Positions 1 through 10,049 of a stretch of 64,000 nt of DNA are shown here, piece by piece; positions within the stretch are counted from its first letter, which is position 1; each line of letters starts with the position of its first letter. Made by a program: the position numbers and the translations under genes. The stretch lies in NCBI GenBank assembly GCA_964035015.1, contig OZ036017.1, positions 1,363,501 to 1,427,500 on the forward strand, read 5' to 3'. A model generated the notes under the pieces. The model ran no database searches, had not been told where the DNA came from, and saw nothing but the letters and a program-made list of their open reading frames with translations. This stretch comes from Corallium rubrum (taxonomy: Eukaryota > Cnidaria > Anthozoa > Scleralcyonacea > Coralliidae).

Positions 1-337
1 TTCCACTTTATTACATTTACCAACGGCTGGCCAAAGTACTTTTCAGTACTCTGAGAACACACTTCCCTTAACTCTTATAAACACAATCTCTATCATTTTT
101 TAAATTTTTTAAATTTGAAGCTAATTATTTTTTATTGTTGTCACGTAAAGTACCTGCAACTAGAAGATTTTTAGTGCTTTTAGTAAACGCTCTCGAGTAG
201 TGGTAGAAGAAGCAACTCGTCCTTCGGACTCGTGCAATTTTGATAGTCTTTGAAAAACTCACTCGTGCATGTCTTTTCCAAATAGCACTCCAAACCATGC
301 TACAACTTATACTAATAAACTATTTTTGTTTCCAAAG
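1..337. other. Intron-like flank upstream of sushi exon A1
   Basis: No gene is seen. From about position 119 the sequence matches the DNA just upstream of exon A2 (41060-41293), so it belongs to the duplicated cassette. The first 118 bases do not match the end of the first Y segment and are probably the left edge of the local duplication. Confidence 0.5.
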
Positions 338-508
338 CTATTTGTAGGAAAATAGCGTGTATAAGAAACGGTCGGGTGGATGGAAAAGGATATCTAGAAG
401 GTGACAAGTTGACCTTCCGTTGTGACCAAGACTATATTTTGGATGGCGAAAAAACACTCACTTGTAGGTCAGACAGAAGATGGTCTGCGAACCAACCAAA
501 ATGTAAAG
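338..508 (+). CDS. Sushi/CCP module exon A1
   Basis: This is a single-exon CCP (sushi) module of 57 codons, a secreted or extracellular protein-binding fold. The exon follows an AG at 336-337 and ends before a GTGCGT donor at 509; both flanking introns are phase 1, as is usual for shuffled CCP exons. The reading is I-C-R-K-I-A-C then N-G, F-R-C, L-T-C, R-W-S and P-K-C, so the four framework Cys and the conserved Trp are present. An alternative AG at 346-347 would break the phase symmetry and remove the first Cys. An extra Cys (codon 358-360) is Tyr in copy A2. It is followed in order by B-type exons; function beyond ligand binding cannot be read. Confidence 0.8.
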
Positions 509-707
509 GTGCGTAGAATTTTTTTGTCTACGATCATTGATTGTTGTTTTACTCTTCATTTCTTAAACCTGTATAACAGTTTTATCTTGTTATTAAATGC
601 AACATCAAGAAAACATTTTCTTTATCTTAAAGTATGTGATAATTAGTGATTTAGTGATGATGTAATGTTCGAATGCGCATTGCAGTGTACATGAAATAGT
701 TATTATT

Positions 708-905
708 TTTACGGAGGGAGGAAAACCGGAGAACCAGGCGAAAACCCCTCGAAGCACAGGAGAGACCAACTAAAATCTACTCACATGAGTCGCAAGCTCG
801 AGACCTTGGGTTATTCCTAGACGGTAACCCATCCAAGTACTACAGTGGTGAGAGGCACTGCCCCAACAGCACATGCCAAAAGTGCTCCCATAATGAAGTA
901 ATAAG
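708..905 (-). mobile_element. 5S rRNA-derived SINE-like repeat, copy 1
   Basis: Read on the - strand, the stretch 843-812 closely follows the internal promoter part of eukaryotic 5S rRNA (AGTACTTGGATGG, then a CCGTCT-GGAATA block). Downstream it runs into a tail ending CTCCGGTTTTCCTCCCTCCG at 727-708. This fits a SINE3-like (5S-headed) short interspersed element. Two paralogous copies sit at 21194-21391 and 41667-41865. The 5S identification rests on about 30 bases remembered from the general 5S consensus; exact boundaries are approximate. Confidence 0.5.
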
Positions 906-1265
906 GTTTTGTCGAGAAATTCGGGATAGTTCAATAACTGTAAGATTTTAAAAACTTCTCAAATCAACCTCAAACGGAGTGACACATTTCCCGATTTTGT
1001 TTCTATAGGGGTTAGAGCAATCGTTATTGCCCCTAGAGGGCCAAAACCCGAGGAGGCATATATAGGAGTCCCCGCGTGTAATATAGAATTGGTAATATGA
1101 TATACAAGTTTGTTTGTTTTTCGGTCCATATCCTACAAAATCCTGCTTTCTGATTGGTTAACGAACGGTCCGTATGAGCCCGTACGGACTGCTAGAGATA
1201 ATTTTTTAATGTGTTTTATAGGCCGTAAAATTGATCGGTTTTCATAACTATTTCGCTTGCCACAG

Positions 1266-1411
1266 AAAAAATATATTCAACAGAGAGCTACGGGGATGCA
1301 AATGAGTTTTATTATCCAAACGGCTTTGACAACTTCGTAGGAAAACAGCGAATTTTAAAAGAAAGCGAGAATGGTGTGAAAAAGCAAAATTTCAGCAAGC
1401 GACATTTATAA
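1266..1411 (+). pseudogene. Possible alternative terminal exon, broken copy
   Basis: An acceptor-like CTTGCCACAG ends at 1265. With phase 1 entry, the same as the sushi exons, the reading begins K-I-Y-S-T-E-S-Y-G-D-A-N-E-F-Y-Y-P and continues to a TAA at 1409-1411. The two paralogous copies (21754-21950, 42226-42422) have CAA there and stay open to a shared TAG. I do not recognise the peptide; it could be a cytoplasmic tail exon or an old mobile-element remnant. Confidence 0.3.
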
Positions 1412-1674
1412 AGTTTTAAAGTATTATTGCTCAACGACGTATGAAGACAGTTTAAAACAATAGGCAAAACATACATAAACTTGTGAGCACAGTATTTTGA
1501 ATCACTAAATGAAACTATATAGAAGTATATATTAAAAAAACAAAACATACCACGAGAGGACAGAAAAGCTGAAACCTTTTGATACTAAACTGTCATTCTT
1601 CTGTTGTCCAACTATACTCAACAAAACCGCTACAAGTCTTTACCTTTTAGTCAAATATTTTCCACATGCCAACC

Positions 1675-1878
1675 TCATCGTGTCATGTCTTTGAAAAAAG
1701 TTTCAAATGGCTTCTGACAAGCATTTTCGTCTTCAAACTCGAACGACCCACTTTCAATATCTTTGGTATCTGCTTGTAACGAACTAAATCGTTTATGTAT
1801 TTTAATAATTTTTTCTCCGTTATAATTTTGAATTTGAATTTTATAATCCCTTTTTTCACTGTATATATAAATTGACAC
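1675..1878 (-). CDS. Small conserved ORF, 67 codons, unknown
   Basis: An open frame begins with M-S-I-Y-I-Y-S-E-K-R-D and ends F-F-K-D-M-T-R. It is kept open in all three cassette copies with only a few changes, mainly replacements (for example Asp to Asn and Gln to Lys). It lies antisense inside a sushi intron. A TATATACAG at about 1858 on the - strand could be a splice acceptor. No family is recognised, and it may simply be non-coding DNA that is young enough to have stayed open. Confidence 0.2.
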   Translation of the reverse strand: MSIYIYSEKRDYKIQIQNYNGEKIIKIHKRFSSLQADTKDIESGSFEFEDENACQKPFETFFKDMTR

Positions 1879-2110
1879 TTATTATATATGTAACTATAAA
1901 TCAGTTGACCACTTTTCCAAAATATGTAGACACAGGCTATGACGTAGGCTATACTGAAGATCGAATAAGTTTTGCCAAAACTGCATGTCTACTATTAAAA
2001 AAATTGTCGTATATATATATGAAGTTTATTATAACTTTGGTGCTCGTTAGAATATATGGAAATACCATGCATCACTACTTTAACGTCGATCAATTAATTT
2101 TCCCGCACAG

Positions 2111-2270
2111 CACCTTGCTTCAAAATTAGAGATCCTGCTCATGGAAAGATTACGAGACAAGGATATAAACATAACGAACAAGTTCATGTCGAGTGTGATT
2201 TGAATTACGTTTTGGATGGAAGAAGAGTTCTTACTTGCAACGATGGTACACGGAGTTCGCCAGATCCTCG
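2111..2270 (+). pseudogene. Degenerate sushi exon B1
   Basis: This is the paralogue of intact exons B2 (24389-24556) and B3 (43077-43244). The acceptor (CCCGCACAG) and the first three Cys are kept, but the conserved Trp codon is CGG (Arg, 2251-2253). A 10-base deletion after 2270, compared with B2 and B3, removes the last Cys codon and the GT of the donor site. If spliced in, translation would run on to a TAG in the intron. Cassette 1 therefore probably lacks a working B module. Confidence 0.75.
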
Positions 2271-3271
2271 AAGTGTCGCCCTTCTGTTTTTCATAAGATG
2301 TATCGTCGTGGAACCATAGCTGCTTGGTGTATATATTCGATGCCTATATTCAAAAATAAAACTTGAATCGGTTTTCTTCGTTCGTTTGAGACACTGTCAG
2401 TTTTGACTATACCTTATATCGTTATACATTTTCATGGGGAGTTAATTTTGCAAAAATGGGAAAGGCATATTTCGCGAGACCTAAATTTCGCGATTTGTAT
2501 AGGTAATCGCACAGGGCCGAGGAAAATTAAGGTTTAATTTCACGAGTGTTTCAAAATTTTACAAAATTGCCTGAGTCGCGAAGCGACAAGGGTAATTCGT
2601 AAGATTTTGAAAACACGAGTGAAATTAAACCTTAATTTTACGAGAACTCGTGCGATTAGGTGTTAATAATATAGAGGGCGGAATTATTCAAGAGTTATAT
2701 GTTATGTCCAGAAAATGTCGAAGTACATGTATCTTATCACGGTCGGTGTTCGGCAACATTCCGATTTTCCTCGCTCTATCGTTGTGCCTGTAGCTTTCTT
2801 TTTGTAAACTACAGGCAAAAGTTTGTAATTTTTCTAGTGTATTCATTTTCACTAATTGTTTACACTCCTTCAATAGTTTAAATTAGTTCAAAGTAAACAA
2901 AAAAGCATTTTCAGACCGAAGAAATTTGCAGATTTGTTGAAAAAATGTCAGTCCTCTGAGGTTCACTGTTGCTAAGTAACAAAGCGACCAATCACGTGCA
3001 AGTAATTTTGCCCTGAAGTACAAAAAATGCCCTCTTCATTAGCCAATCATATGGAAGTAATTTTGCCCTGTATATTATTAGGAAAAAGAATCGTATTGAA
3101 AGAAACTAAACTTCGCGAAAATTTTCCTAATGCTCGTTGACATTTACAAACAGGCTTGGCGACAACTGCGCTTCATATATAGATAGCGCCATATTTTTTT
3201 TCAATAATATTAAACAGGTAAAATTTCCACAGTTTTGGGGATGACAACGGATTCGGTTTCCATTCTTTACA
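2271..3271. other. Intron after exon B1
   Basis: Sequence shared with 24557-25494 and 43245-44247. It contains the small inverted-repeat element at 2504-2658. Short frames near 2690-2880 occur on both strands and are not supported as genes. The segment ends at TTCTTTACAG, where a (GAGT)n tract begins here and in cassette 3, but not at 26505. Confidence 0.5.
2504..2658. mobile_element. Foldback/TIR element (155 bp), copy 1
   Basis: Outer arms TAATCGCAC and GTGCGATTA are perfect inverted repeats. An inner pair of about 36 bases, centred on GGTTTAATTTCACGAGTG and its reverse complement, makes most of the element a hairpin. GG flanks both ends. The structure fits a non-autonomous MITE. Copies are at 24790-24944 and 43478-43632, all at the same cassette position, so insertion predates the duplications. 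Confidence 0.55.
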
Positions 3272-3336
3272 GTGTGAGAGTGAGTGAGAGTGAGTGAGAG
3301 TGAGTGAGTGAGAGTGAGTGAGAGTGAGTGAGATAG
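3272..3336. repeat. (GAGT)n tract
   Basis: Irregular GAGT/GAGAGT array between the cassette and the 3' end of LINE-A, passing directly into a short GATA run that is the LINE-A tail (CTATCTATC on the coding strand). Confidence 0.85.
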
Positions 3337-6300
3337 ATAGATAGATAGAAAACTTTATTTGGATACGGTAATTTCATCAGTTATAAACAACTGGTTTACA
3401 TAAAAGCCGTATGAAATTTACAAAAAAAGAGAAAAAGAGGAAACTGCACACTACTTTATATTTACAAACTCTATATTAAAAATCTATATTTACAAACTCA
3501 ATTTACCAATAAAACTGGGGAGTCTTGGCAAAAGTAATTAAGTCCTCGCTTAAAATACTGTAGTGATTCTATTTCACGTAATTCACTAGGTAAGTTATTC
3601 CAGTATATCCCTGCTCTATATCTAAATGATTTCTTTAAGTATTCTAATCTTGGTAATGGTAGGACAACCTTACTTTCACAACCTCGTAGATTATAATGGT
3701 TAGATTCGCACAATCTTGTAAATTGATCTGTTAAATACTGTGGAGACTCGTTATTCAGTACTTTAAGCATTGTTGTCATCAGATGTTTGTATCTACGGGT
3801 GGTAAGATTGTCCCATTTTAAGGTGTTTAGGATATCATGCGACCGAATTTCAAAATTTGATTGAGTGATGATCCTTGCAACTCTGTTTTGAAGTCTCTGT
3901 AGACGATTTAGAAACTCAAGATTTGCATTTCCCCAAATTTGGTCACAATAGTCAAATAAAGGTAATATGAATGACTTGTAAATTATAATTAATGTTTGTC
4001 GTGGCACAAATGGTCGAATTTGTCTAAGTCCAGCAATTGCTGAAGAAATTTTTTTCGATAATTTATCAATGTGAGTGGACCAATTTAGTGTTTCGTCAAA
4101 ATGAACTCCCAAAGATTTACATTCCTTAACCCTTCTGATGGGGATACCACCAATATGTAAAATTGGCGAAAGAATATTATCAAGTTTATACTTCGTCCCA
4201 ATCACAAGGTACTCTGTCTTAGTGACACTTAGGCTTAATTTATTGGCGATCAGCCACTGATAAACTTCATTCAAATCATGATTCAAACGAGCCTCAATGT
4301 CACTAATACATTCACCAGAAACCGTAATGTTGGTATCATCTGCATACATTCTAGGTATGCTATGATGGAGCGAAGCTGGCAGATCGTTTATATATAACAA
4401 AAATAACAGTGGGCCTAGGATTGATCCTTGGGGTACACCACATGACAATTTTGATGAATTGGAAAGATAACCATTTACACAACATTTTTGTTGCCTAGAG
4501 TCTAAATAAGACGTAAACAGTTTAAGCGAAGCGCCACTTACACCATAGGCCTGAAGTTTCCTTAACAAAATTTTGTGATTTACGGTATCAAATGCTTTTG
4601 CTAGATCTAAGAACACAACAACATTTAATAGACCTTTATCAACATTAGTATACCATTCATTTGTTGTGTCAATCAAAGCAGTAACTGTTGAGTGCAGTGG
4701 TCGAAAACCAGACTGATAACGAGTTATAATGTTGTTCTTAAGTAAATAGTCATGTAGGTGACCAGAGATAAATTTTTCAAAGATCTTTGCAATAACATTG
4801 ATAATAGAAATAGGACGATAGTTGTAAGCGTCGTCTTTCGCCTCTTTCTTGTAAATAGGTACGACTTTAGCCAATTTCCACTCACCAGGAAAGATACCAG
4901 TGGCAATGGATTTATTAAAGATATTGCACAATGATTTAGCAACCACTGGAAAAGCATCCCTAATGAGTTTAATCGGAATGTCATCTAAACCAGCTGCCTT
5001 ATTGCCATTAAAATATTGGATAATTGATCTCAGATCATCCACAGTTATTTGTGGCAATTGAAAGGTAGAATTCGTAGGCTGGATATAGCTAAGAAAATCA
5101 GATGAAGATTGCGGGAGCTCGGAGGCAAGTTTAGGGCCAATTTCCGTAAAATGCTTATTAAACAAATCACACATTTCCTCAGGATTAGAAGTTTTTCCTG
5201 AATCAGTCTTTAGACTAGATATGGTAGGTTTTTGTGTTTCTTTTCCCATTATATTATTAATTGTGCTCCACATTACTTTAGTATTACCGGCATTAGACTC
5301 AAAATGCTTTTGATAGTAATCTTCTTTCGCTTTCTTTATAGCATTATTTGTCTGATTTTTTGCTTTTCTATATTCAGCCCACGACTCCCCAGTGTCATAT
5401 TTAACTGCTCGAGATTTTAGAAAATTCTTACGATAAATTAACCGCTTTAAATTATTATTCATCCAGGGTGAAGAACAATTTCTTACTCTTTTAGATCTAA
5501 GCGGGGCATGTAAATCTGCAATCATATTGAAATTTGTCTTCCAATTGTCCCACATTTTGTTCGGGTCCTCATACTTATTCAAGGATTCCCATGACAATTT
5601 GCTGAGATCTTCTCTAAATTTCTGGGCATTATAATGTTTTAAAGATCTGTTTTTTACATACTTGTGTTGATTACCTTTGCCTCTTGGGATAGAAATTTTC
5701 CTTACAGCATATATAAGTGAGTGATCACTAATAGCAACATGCTGAACACCAGAGGATACAATCCTCTGGGGACAGTTTGTAAGGAAAACATCAATTAAAG
5801 TTTTAGATGTTTCAGTAATTCGTGTTGAATCAGTGATTAACTGTTTGAGTTGGTAGGTCTCACACATTGCCATAAGTAATTTGGTATTGTTGGCTTCCGG
5901 TTTGAGAAAATTACAATTAAGATCACCCATTACTAAAATTTCCCTATTCTCAGCATCCAAACGAGTAATCACTGATTCGAATTTTTCAAAAAATGTAGCA
6001 TCAGAGCTTGGGGGTCTGTAACATGTCAATATAGAAAATGGTCTACTATTAGGCTTATAAATATCGATACAGACAGCCTCCAAATCGTCCGGAATAAGAT
6101 TTGGTCGATACTTAATCTCAATACAATTTCTGACATATAAACAGACCCCTCCTCCAAATCTAGATCTGTCCAGTCTGATAATATCGTAACCATCTAGTTT
6201 TACAATATTATCATTTATAGATTCATCAAGTCTTGTCTCATTTATAGCTAGGACATCTGGAATTTTATCAGACATCAAAATACGTAATTCATCAATATGT

Positions 6301-6513
6301 TTAACAAGACTTGTAATATTGAGGCAAGCTAATGAAAAACCTCTTATTTTAGGCATAATAATTGTATCAACTAGATTACTTGATTTATTACCTGCGGTTG
6401 ATATAAACGAGGACTTCACAGTATTACTATTAGTTGCCATATTACTCCCCAGATTAAGTCAATTTAGTTTCTTAATATGTTCAATTAAATTTACTGCCAA
6501 CTAAATTTACTGA
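3337..6513 (-). mobile_element. LINE-A, near-complete non-LTR retrotransposon
   Basis: The element is on the - strand with its 3' end at about 3337 (a (TATC)n tail after AATAAAGTTTTC) and its 5' end at about 6513. It has one long intact ORF and about 70 bases of 5' leader. Both sides abut (GAGT)n tracts, so it inserted into the tail array of the older LINE-CE. No separate ORF1 is present, either because the family has none or because the copy is 5' truncated. Confidence 0.8.
3498..6440 (-). CDS. LINE-A endonuclease-reverse transcriptase, 980 aa, intact
   Basis: This protein would nick target DNA and copy its RNA there (target-primed reverse transcription). The N-terminal part, about residues 30-255, is an AP-like endonuclease: N-E-T-R near residue 67, G-D-L-N near 174 and S-D-H near 238. 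The reverse transcriptase spans about 480-760, with F-L-D-L-A-K-A-F-D, G-V-P-Q-G-S-I-L-G-P and the catalytic Y-A-D-D near 700. The C-terminal 200 residues hold the usual R-L-Q-N-R-V-A-R-I region. The style is that of the CR1/L2-Jockey group; the exact clade is not settled. No internal stop or frameshift is seen, so the copy may be young. The start chosen is the first Met after the array. Confidence 0.9.
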   Translation of the reverse strand: MATNSNTVKSSFISTAGNKSSNLVDTIIMPKIRGFSLACLNITSLVKHIDELRILMSDKIPDVLAINETRLDESINDNIVKLDGYDIIRLDRSRFGGGVCLYVRNCIEIKYRPNLIPDDLEAVCIDIYKPNSRPFSILTCYRPPSSDATFFEKFESVITRLDAENREILVMGDLNCNFLKPEANNTKLLMAMCETYQLKQLITDSTRITETSKTLIDVFLTNCPQRIVSSGVQHVAISDHSLIYAVRKISIPRGKGNQHKYVKNRSLKHYNAQKFREDLSKLSWESLNKYEDPNKMWDNWKTNFNMIADLHAPLRSKRVRNCSSPWMNNNLKRLIYRKNFLKSRAVKYDTGESWAEYRKAKNQTNNAIKKAKEDYYQKHFESNAGNTKVMWSTINNIMGKETQKPTISSLKTDSGKTSNPEEMCDLFNKHFTEIGPKLASELPQSSSDFLSYIQPTNSTFQLPQITVDDLRSIIQYFNGNKAAGLDDIPIKLIRDAFPVVAKSLCNIFNKSIATGIFPGEWKLAKVVPIYKKEAKDDAYNYRPISIINVIAKIFEKFISGHLHDYLLKNNIITRYQSGFRPLHSTVTALIDTTNEWYTNVDKGLLNVVVFLDLAKAFDTVNHKILLRKLQAYGVSGASLKLFTSYLDSRQQKCCVNGYLSNSSKLSCGVPQGSILGPLLFLLYINDLPASLHHSIPRMYADDTNITVSGECISDIEARLNHDLNEVYQWLIANKLSLSVTKTEYLVIGTKYKLDNILSPILHIGGIPIRRVKECKSLGVHFDETLNWSTHIDKLSKKISSAIAGLRQIRPFVPRQTLIIIYKSFILPLFDYCDQIWGNANLEFLNRLQRLQNRVARIITQSNFEIRSHDILNTLKWDNLTTRRYKHLMTTMLKVLNNESPQYLTDQFTRLCESNHYNLRGCESKVVLPLPRLEYLKKSFRYRAGIYWNNLPSELREIESLQYFKRGLNYFCQDSPVLLVN

Positions 6514-6934
6514 GAGTGAGTGAGAGTGAGTGAGAGTGAGTGAGAGTGAGTGAGAGTGAGTGAGAGTGAGTGAGTGAGAGTGAGAGTGAGAGAGAGTGAT
6601 TGAGTGAGAGTGAGTGAGAGTGAGTGAGAGTGAGAGTGAGAGTGAGTGAGAGTGAGTGAGTGAGAGTGAGTGAGTGAGAGTGAGTGAGAGTGAGTGAGTG
6701 AGAGTGAGTGAGAGTGAGAGTGAGTGAGAGTGAGTGAGAGTGAGTGAGTGAGAGTGAGTGAGAGTGAGTGAGAGTGAGTGAGAGTGAGTGAGTGAGTGAG
6801 AGTGAGTGAGAGTGAGTGAGTGAGATTGAGTGTGAGGGAGAGTGAGTGAGAGTGAGTGAGAGTGAGTGAGTGAGTGAGAGTGAGTGAGTGAGAGTGAGAG
6901 TGAGTGAGAGTGAGTGAGTGAGTGAGAGTGAGTT
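6514..6934. repeat. (GAGT)n tract between LINE-A and LINE-CE
   Basis: About 420 bases of irregular GAGT/GAGAGT. It passes into TAAATTCTTTATTTGCCTCC, the 3' end of LINE-CE on the - strand, so it reads as that element's simple-repeat 3' tail. Long frames of Ser, Leu, Thr and His here are artefacts. Confidence 0.9.
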
Positions 6935-7719
6935 AAATTCTTTATTTGCCTCCTTCATGGGAGAGATTAATTAAAATGTAAATTTACAACAAAAATAAAT
7001 AAATAAATAAAATTACAAAAAAAAACTAGCTAACTATAATCAGTACAGTATCTCGGACGCAACCGTCTATATAATAGGCTGATCGTAGCATGAAGTCATC
7101 TACAAACGCATTGGATAGTGCGGTAATTTTCCCAAAAAGAACATCAAGCATATCTTCATCATCCATTTGTAAAAAATATGAATAAAATTCCAGTGGCATG
7201 CTGTCTAATAACCAATCCCAAAATCTTGATCTTGACTTCACCTACAATTTAGGATAATATGTGCAACCGGATCCAGATATGTACGATTACATCCATGATA
7301 TAAGCCAGGCGCCAAACACGTATTCATTCGTTCTCCATTGACCATAAACGAGTTACATAATAAACTTACCACTGTTGTGATAGGCCCATTCAAAGTTGGA
7401 TATCGTCTAAGAAGAGTAAACCAAAGAAGAGTAATGGCTTTAGCTTACTATGAATTCGCAAGTATCTTTCCATTCCCTTTAACGCAAGTTTCTCCTGCCA
7501 ACAACGTTCTTCAGTGGCTTGAATTGCTGCAAACACTGCCCGATTCCATTGGCGTTTAGGAGGAAATGTGCCATGGTTTAGAAATTCTTCAATTTTCGTC
7601 CAGAGATCATGTTTCCAAGCAGCATTCATAACGTCTGAAACAAAGCCAGTTGCTTCCTTCTGTCTGTATTTCCATCGTAAAAATCTTATTAACAAGAGCT
7701 TCCTGTGCGCGAGATAAGA
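6935..7719 (-). pseudogene. LINE-CE, 3' part (C-terminal ORF2 remnant)
   Basis: This is the 3' end of an old LINE related to LINE-B (44421-49480). The frames 7026-7241 and 7390-7695 match the LINE-B ORF2 C terminus, for example W-K-Y-R-Q-K-E-A-T-G-F-V against W-K-Y-R-Y-K-V-S-T-G-F-V, and S-A-Y-Y-I against S-A-Y-Y-I. The two frames are separated by frameshifts. The protein homology stops at the L-A-H-R-K position at about 7700, exactly where the 14206-14805 fragment stops from the other side. The two are therefore halves of one element split by LINE-D. Confidence 0.8.
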
Positions 7720-7854
7720 GAGATAGTTCGTTTATTTCAAAGGTTACCGTATAACAATGTTACATTGAATGCCAAAGCCAGAGGCTTATATGGCTAGAGT
7801 GGTCAATATATAGATTGCATTAACTATACAGCTTTATCATATAATTGCAAATGC

Positions 7855-8035
7855 ACATATATATGCACACCCACATACACACACATACACATACATACAT
7901 ATACATATACACATACACATACACACATACATACACATATACACATATACATACATATACATACATATACACATACATATATACATATATATATATACAT
8001 ATGTACACATACATATATAAACAAATAAATGTGTA
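7855..8035. repeat. (ACATAC)n/(ACATAT)n microsatellite
   Basis: Alternating ACAC/ACATAT tract in the 3' UTR of LINE-D. Tyr/Val/Cys-rich open frames here come from the repeat and are not genes. Confidence 0.9.
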
Positions 8036-8111
8036 ACTAATATATTAACAGTTATGTTGTATACTTATGTATGATTTCATACAGACACACATATATTAAT
8101 TCTATTAACTC

Positions 8112-9674
8112 CTATAACTGAGACAAGTAGTAGTCCCCTAGCAACCATTTGTAATTAAAATTTTTTAAAGAATTGCGAAGATCTAATGGTATTGAATTCC
8201 AAATTTTTGGACCTTGTGATCTAAGGGTAAATGAGTATTTGTGGAATGTAACATGGAGATTATGTCTTTGCCGAGTAAAATAATGGTGGGTTTCTAAGTT
8301 AAGATTAAAAAATGAAGCTATAGGTTGAGGTAATAAATTGTTAATATGTTTGTAAATAAAGCAGCTGACTTGATATTTAAATATATCATAAATAGTCAGA
8401 AGGTTCAGTTTTTTAAAAAGTGGTAAAGAGTGAGTAAGAGGTGGAGAATAAGTTAAGATGCGTACAGCCTTTTTTTGGCAAATTAGAATAGGATTTAAAT
8501 GTGTTTTATAGGTTGAGGCCCAAATAATAGTACAGTATTGGAGATAAGGTAGTATGAGAGAGTTGTATAATAAACGGAGAGTAGGTATCTCGAGAAACTG
8601 TCTAGATTTCAATAAGATACCTATAGTTCTAGAAATTTTAGATGTTATGGCTTGAATATGAGATGTCCACAACAGATTCTGATGAATAATTGTACCTAAA
8701 AATTTTGTCTGTTCTACTCTCTCGATGCTATGTCCACCAATTAAAATGTTAGCGTTTTCAACGTTTGGTTTCTTACGACTAGGGTGAAATATAATAAATT
8801 TTGTTTTGTCAGGATGAAGGGTTAGTTTATTTGCATTACACCATTTAAGGACACCTTCAAGTTCAGTATTGATTATGTTAAAAACACTTTGTATATTTTT
8901 GCCACTAAAGAAAATATTAGTATCATTAGCAAAAAGAATAAAAGACAAAAGAGATGATGATCTATAAATATCGTTAACATATAACAGAAAAAGAAGAGGA
9001 CCCAGAATAGAACCTTGTGGAACACCGCATTTGATTGGTTTAAGAGTAGAACAGACATTACTTATTTGTACACACTGAAATCTATTTACCAGATAACTTT
9101 TAAGCCAACAGTGAGCAATTCCGCGAAAACCATAAAAATCTAGTTTATCCAACAGAATGTTGTGATCAACAGTATCAAATGCTTTTTTGAAGTCGATAAA
9201 TATTCCAACAGTAAATTCATTATTTTCAAAAGCTTGAGAAATGTTATCAACTAAATCTAAAATAGCCATAAATGTAGAATGGTTTTTACGAAATCCATAC
9301 TGACTACTAAATAAAATATTTTGGTTGTTGATAAAATCAATAAATCTATTATAAAGTATTTTTTCAAGAATTTTAGAAAAACATGATAATATAGAAATGG
9401 GCCTATAATTAGAAAACTTGTGGCGATCATCAGTTTTATATACCGGAATAATCTTAGCAATTTTAAGATAATCGGGAACAACACCCATTGATATTGAAGC
9501 ATTAAAAATAACAGATAGCGTGGGAGCTAATAAATCAATACAGGATTTCACAATTACAATGTTAACACCATCAACCCCCTCACTTCTGGTATTTTTCAGG
9601 GAATTCACAATGGATATTATTTCCGATTGGGAGCTAGGTAGGGGATAAGAATATGGTTTTATTATAATGTCCAA
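8112..9674 (-). pseudogene. LINE-D reverse transcriptase region, catalytic site mutated
   Basis: A 520-codon open frame holds the reverse transcriptase and C-terminal domains of a CR1/L2-like LINE. Motifs are G-V-D-G-V-N near residue 37, F-I-D-F-K-K-A-F-D-T-V-D-H near 160 and G-V-P-Q-G-S-I-L-G-P near 215. The catalytic box reads F-A-N-D instead of F-A-D-D (AAT codon at about 8929-8931), a single G to A change that should abolish metal binding and polymerisation. The frame continues upstream only after a frameshift near 9650. Together with the other breaks this marks a dead copy. Confidence 0.85.
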
Positions 9675-10049
9675 TTAGGTATTGTTTGTGTAAGTTATGA
9701 GATCGTGGAAAACGCTTTGAAAGAGATTGCCCAACATTAACAAAAAAATCATTAAATCTATTAGCTATTATAAAAGGATCATTATATTCACCATTTGAAT
9801 CATTCATCACTGATGGTATAGCATGTTTAGGTTTAGTACCAATGATAGACTTAATTGTAGACCAAGTAGCTTTTAAATCATGCATTTGTTTAGCAAGTTT
9901 ATCATGGTAATACTTTTTTCTTGAGAGTTTAACAATATGATTATATTTGTTTTGATAATGACTATATTTAAGTTTGTTTGCTGTTGTAGGACATCTTAAA
10001 TAAGTTCTGTAGAGTGCATTTTTTCTTCTACATGAATTTTGTAAACCTA
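9634..10049 (-). pseudogene. LINE-D ORF2 linker between endonuclease and RT
   Basis: An open stretch in another frame, including K-A-T-W-S-T-I-K-S-I-I-G and F-N-D-F-F-V-N-V-G, the usual connector between the endonuclease and RT of CR1/L2-type ORF2. It overlaps the RT frame at 9634-9674 and joins the endonuclease frame near 10050, so at least two frameshifts flank it. Confidence 0.7.

Larger units (their letters stand above)
509..2110. other. Intron between exons A1 and B1
   Basis: Intronic DNA present in three cassette copies (here, 21194-24388 and 41465-43076). It holds a 5S-like SINE, a possible alternative terminal exon on the + strand and a small conserved ORF on the - strand, each listed separately. 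Nothing else is recognised. Confidence 0.6.

Noticed and set aside
341-347. TTTGTAG at 341-347 as the acceptor of exon A1
   Set aside because: It would give non-matching intron phases and remove the first framework Cys; the AG at 336-337 keeps phase 1-1 and the CCP pattern.
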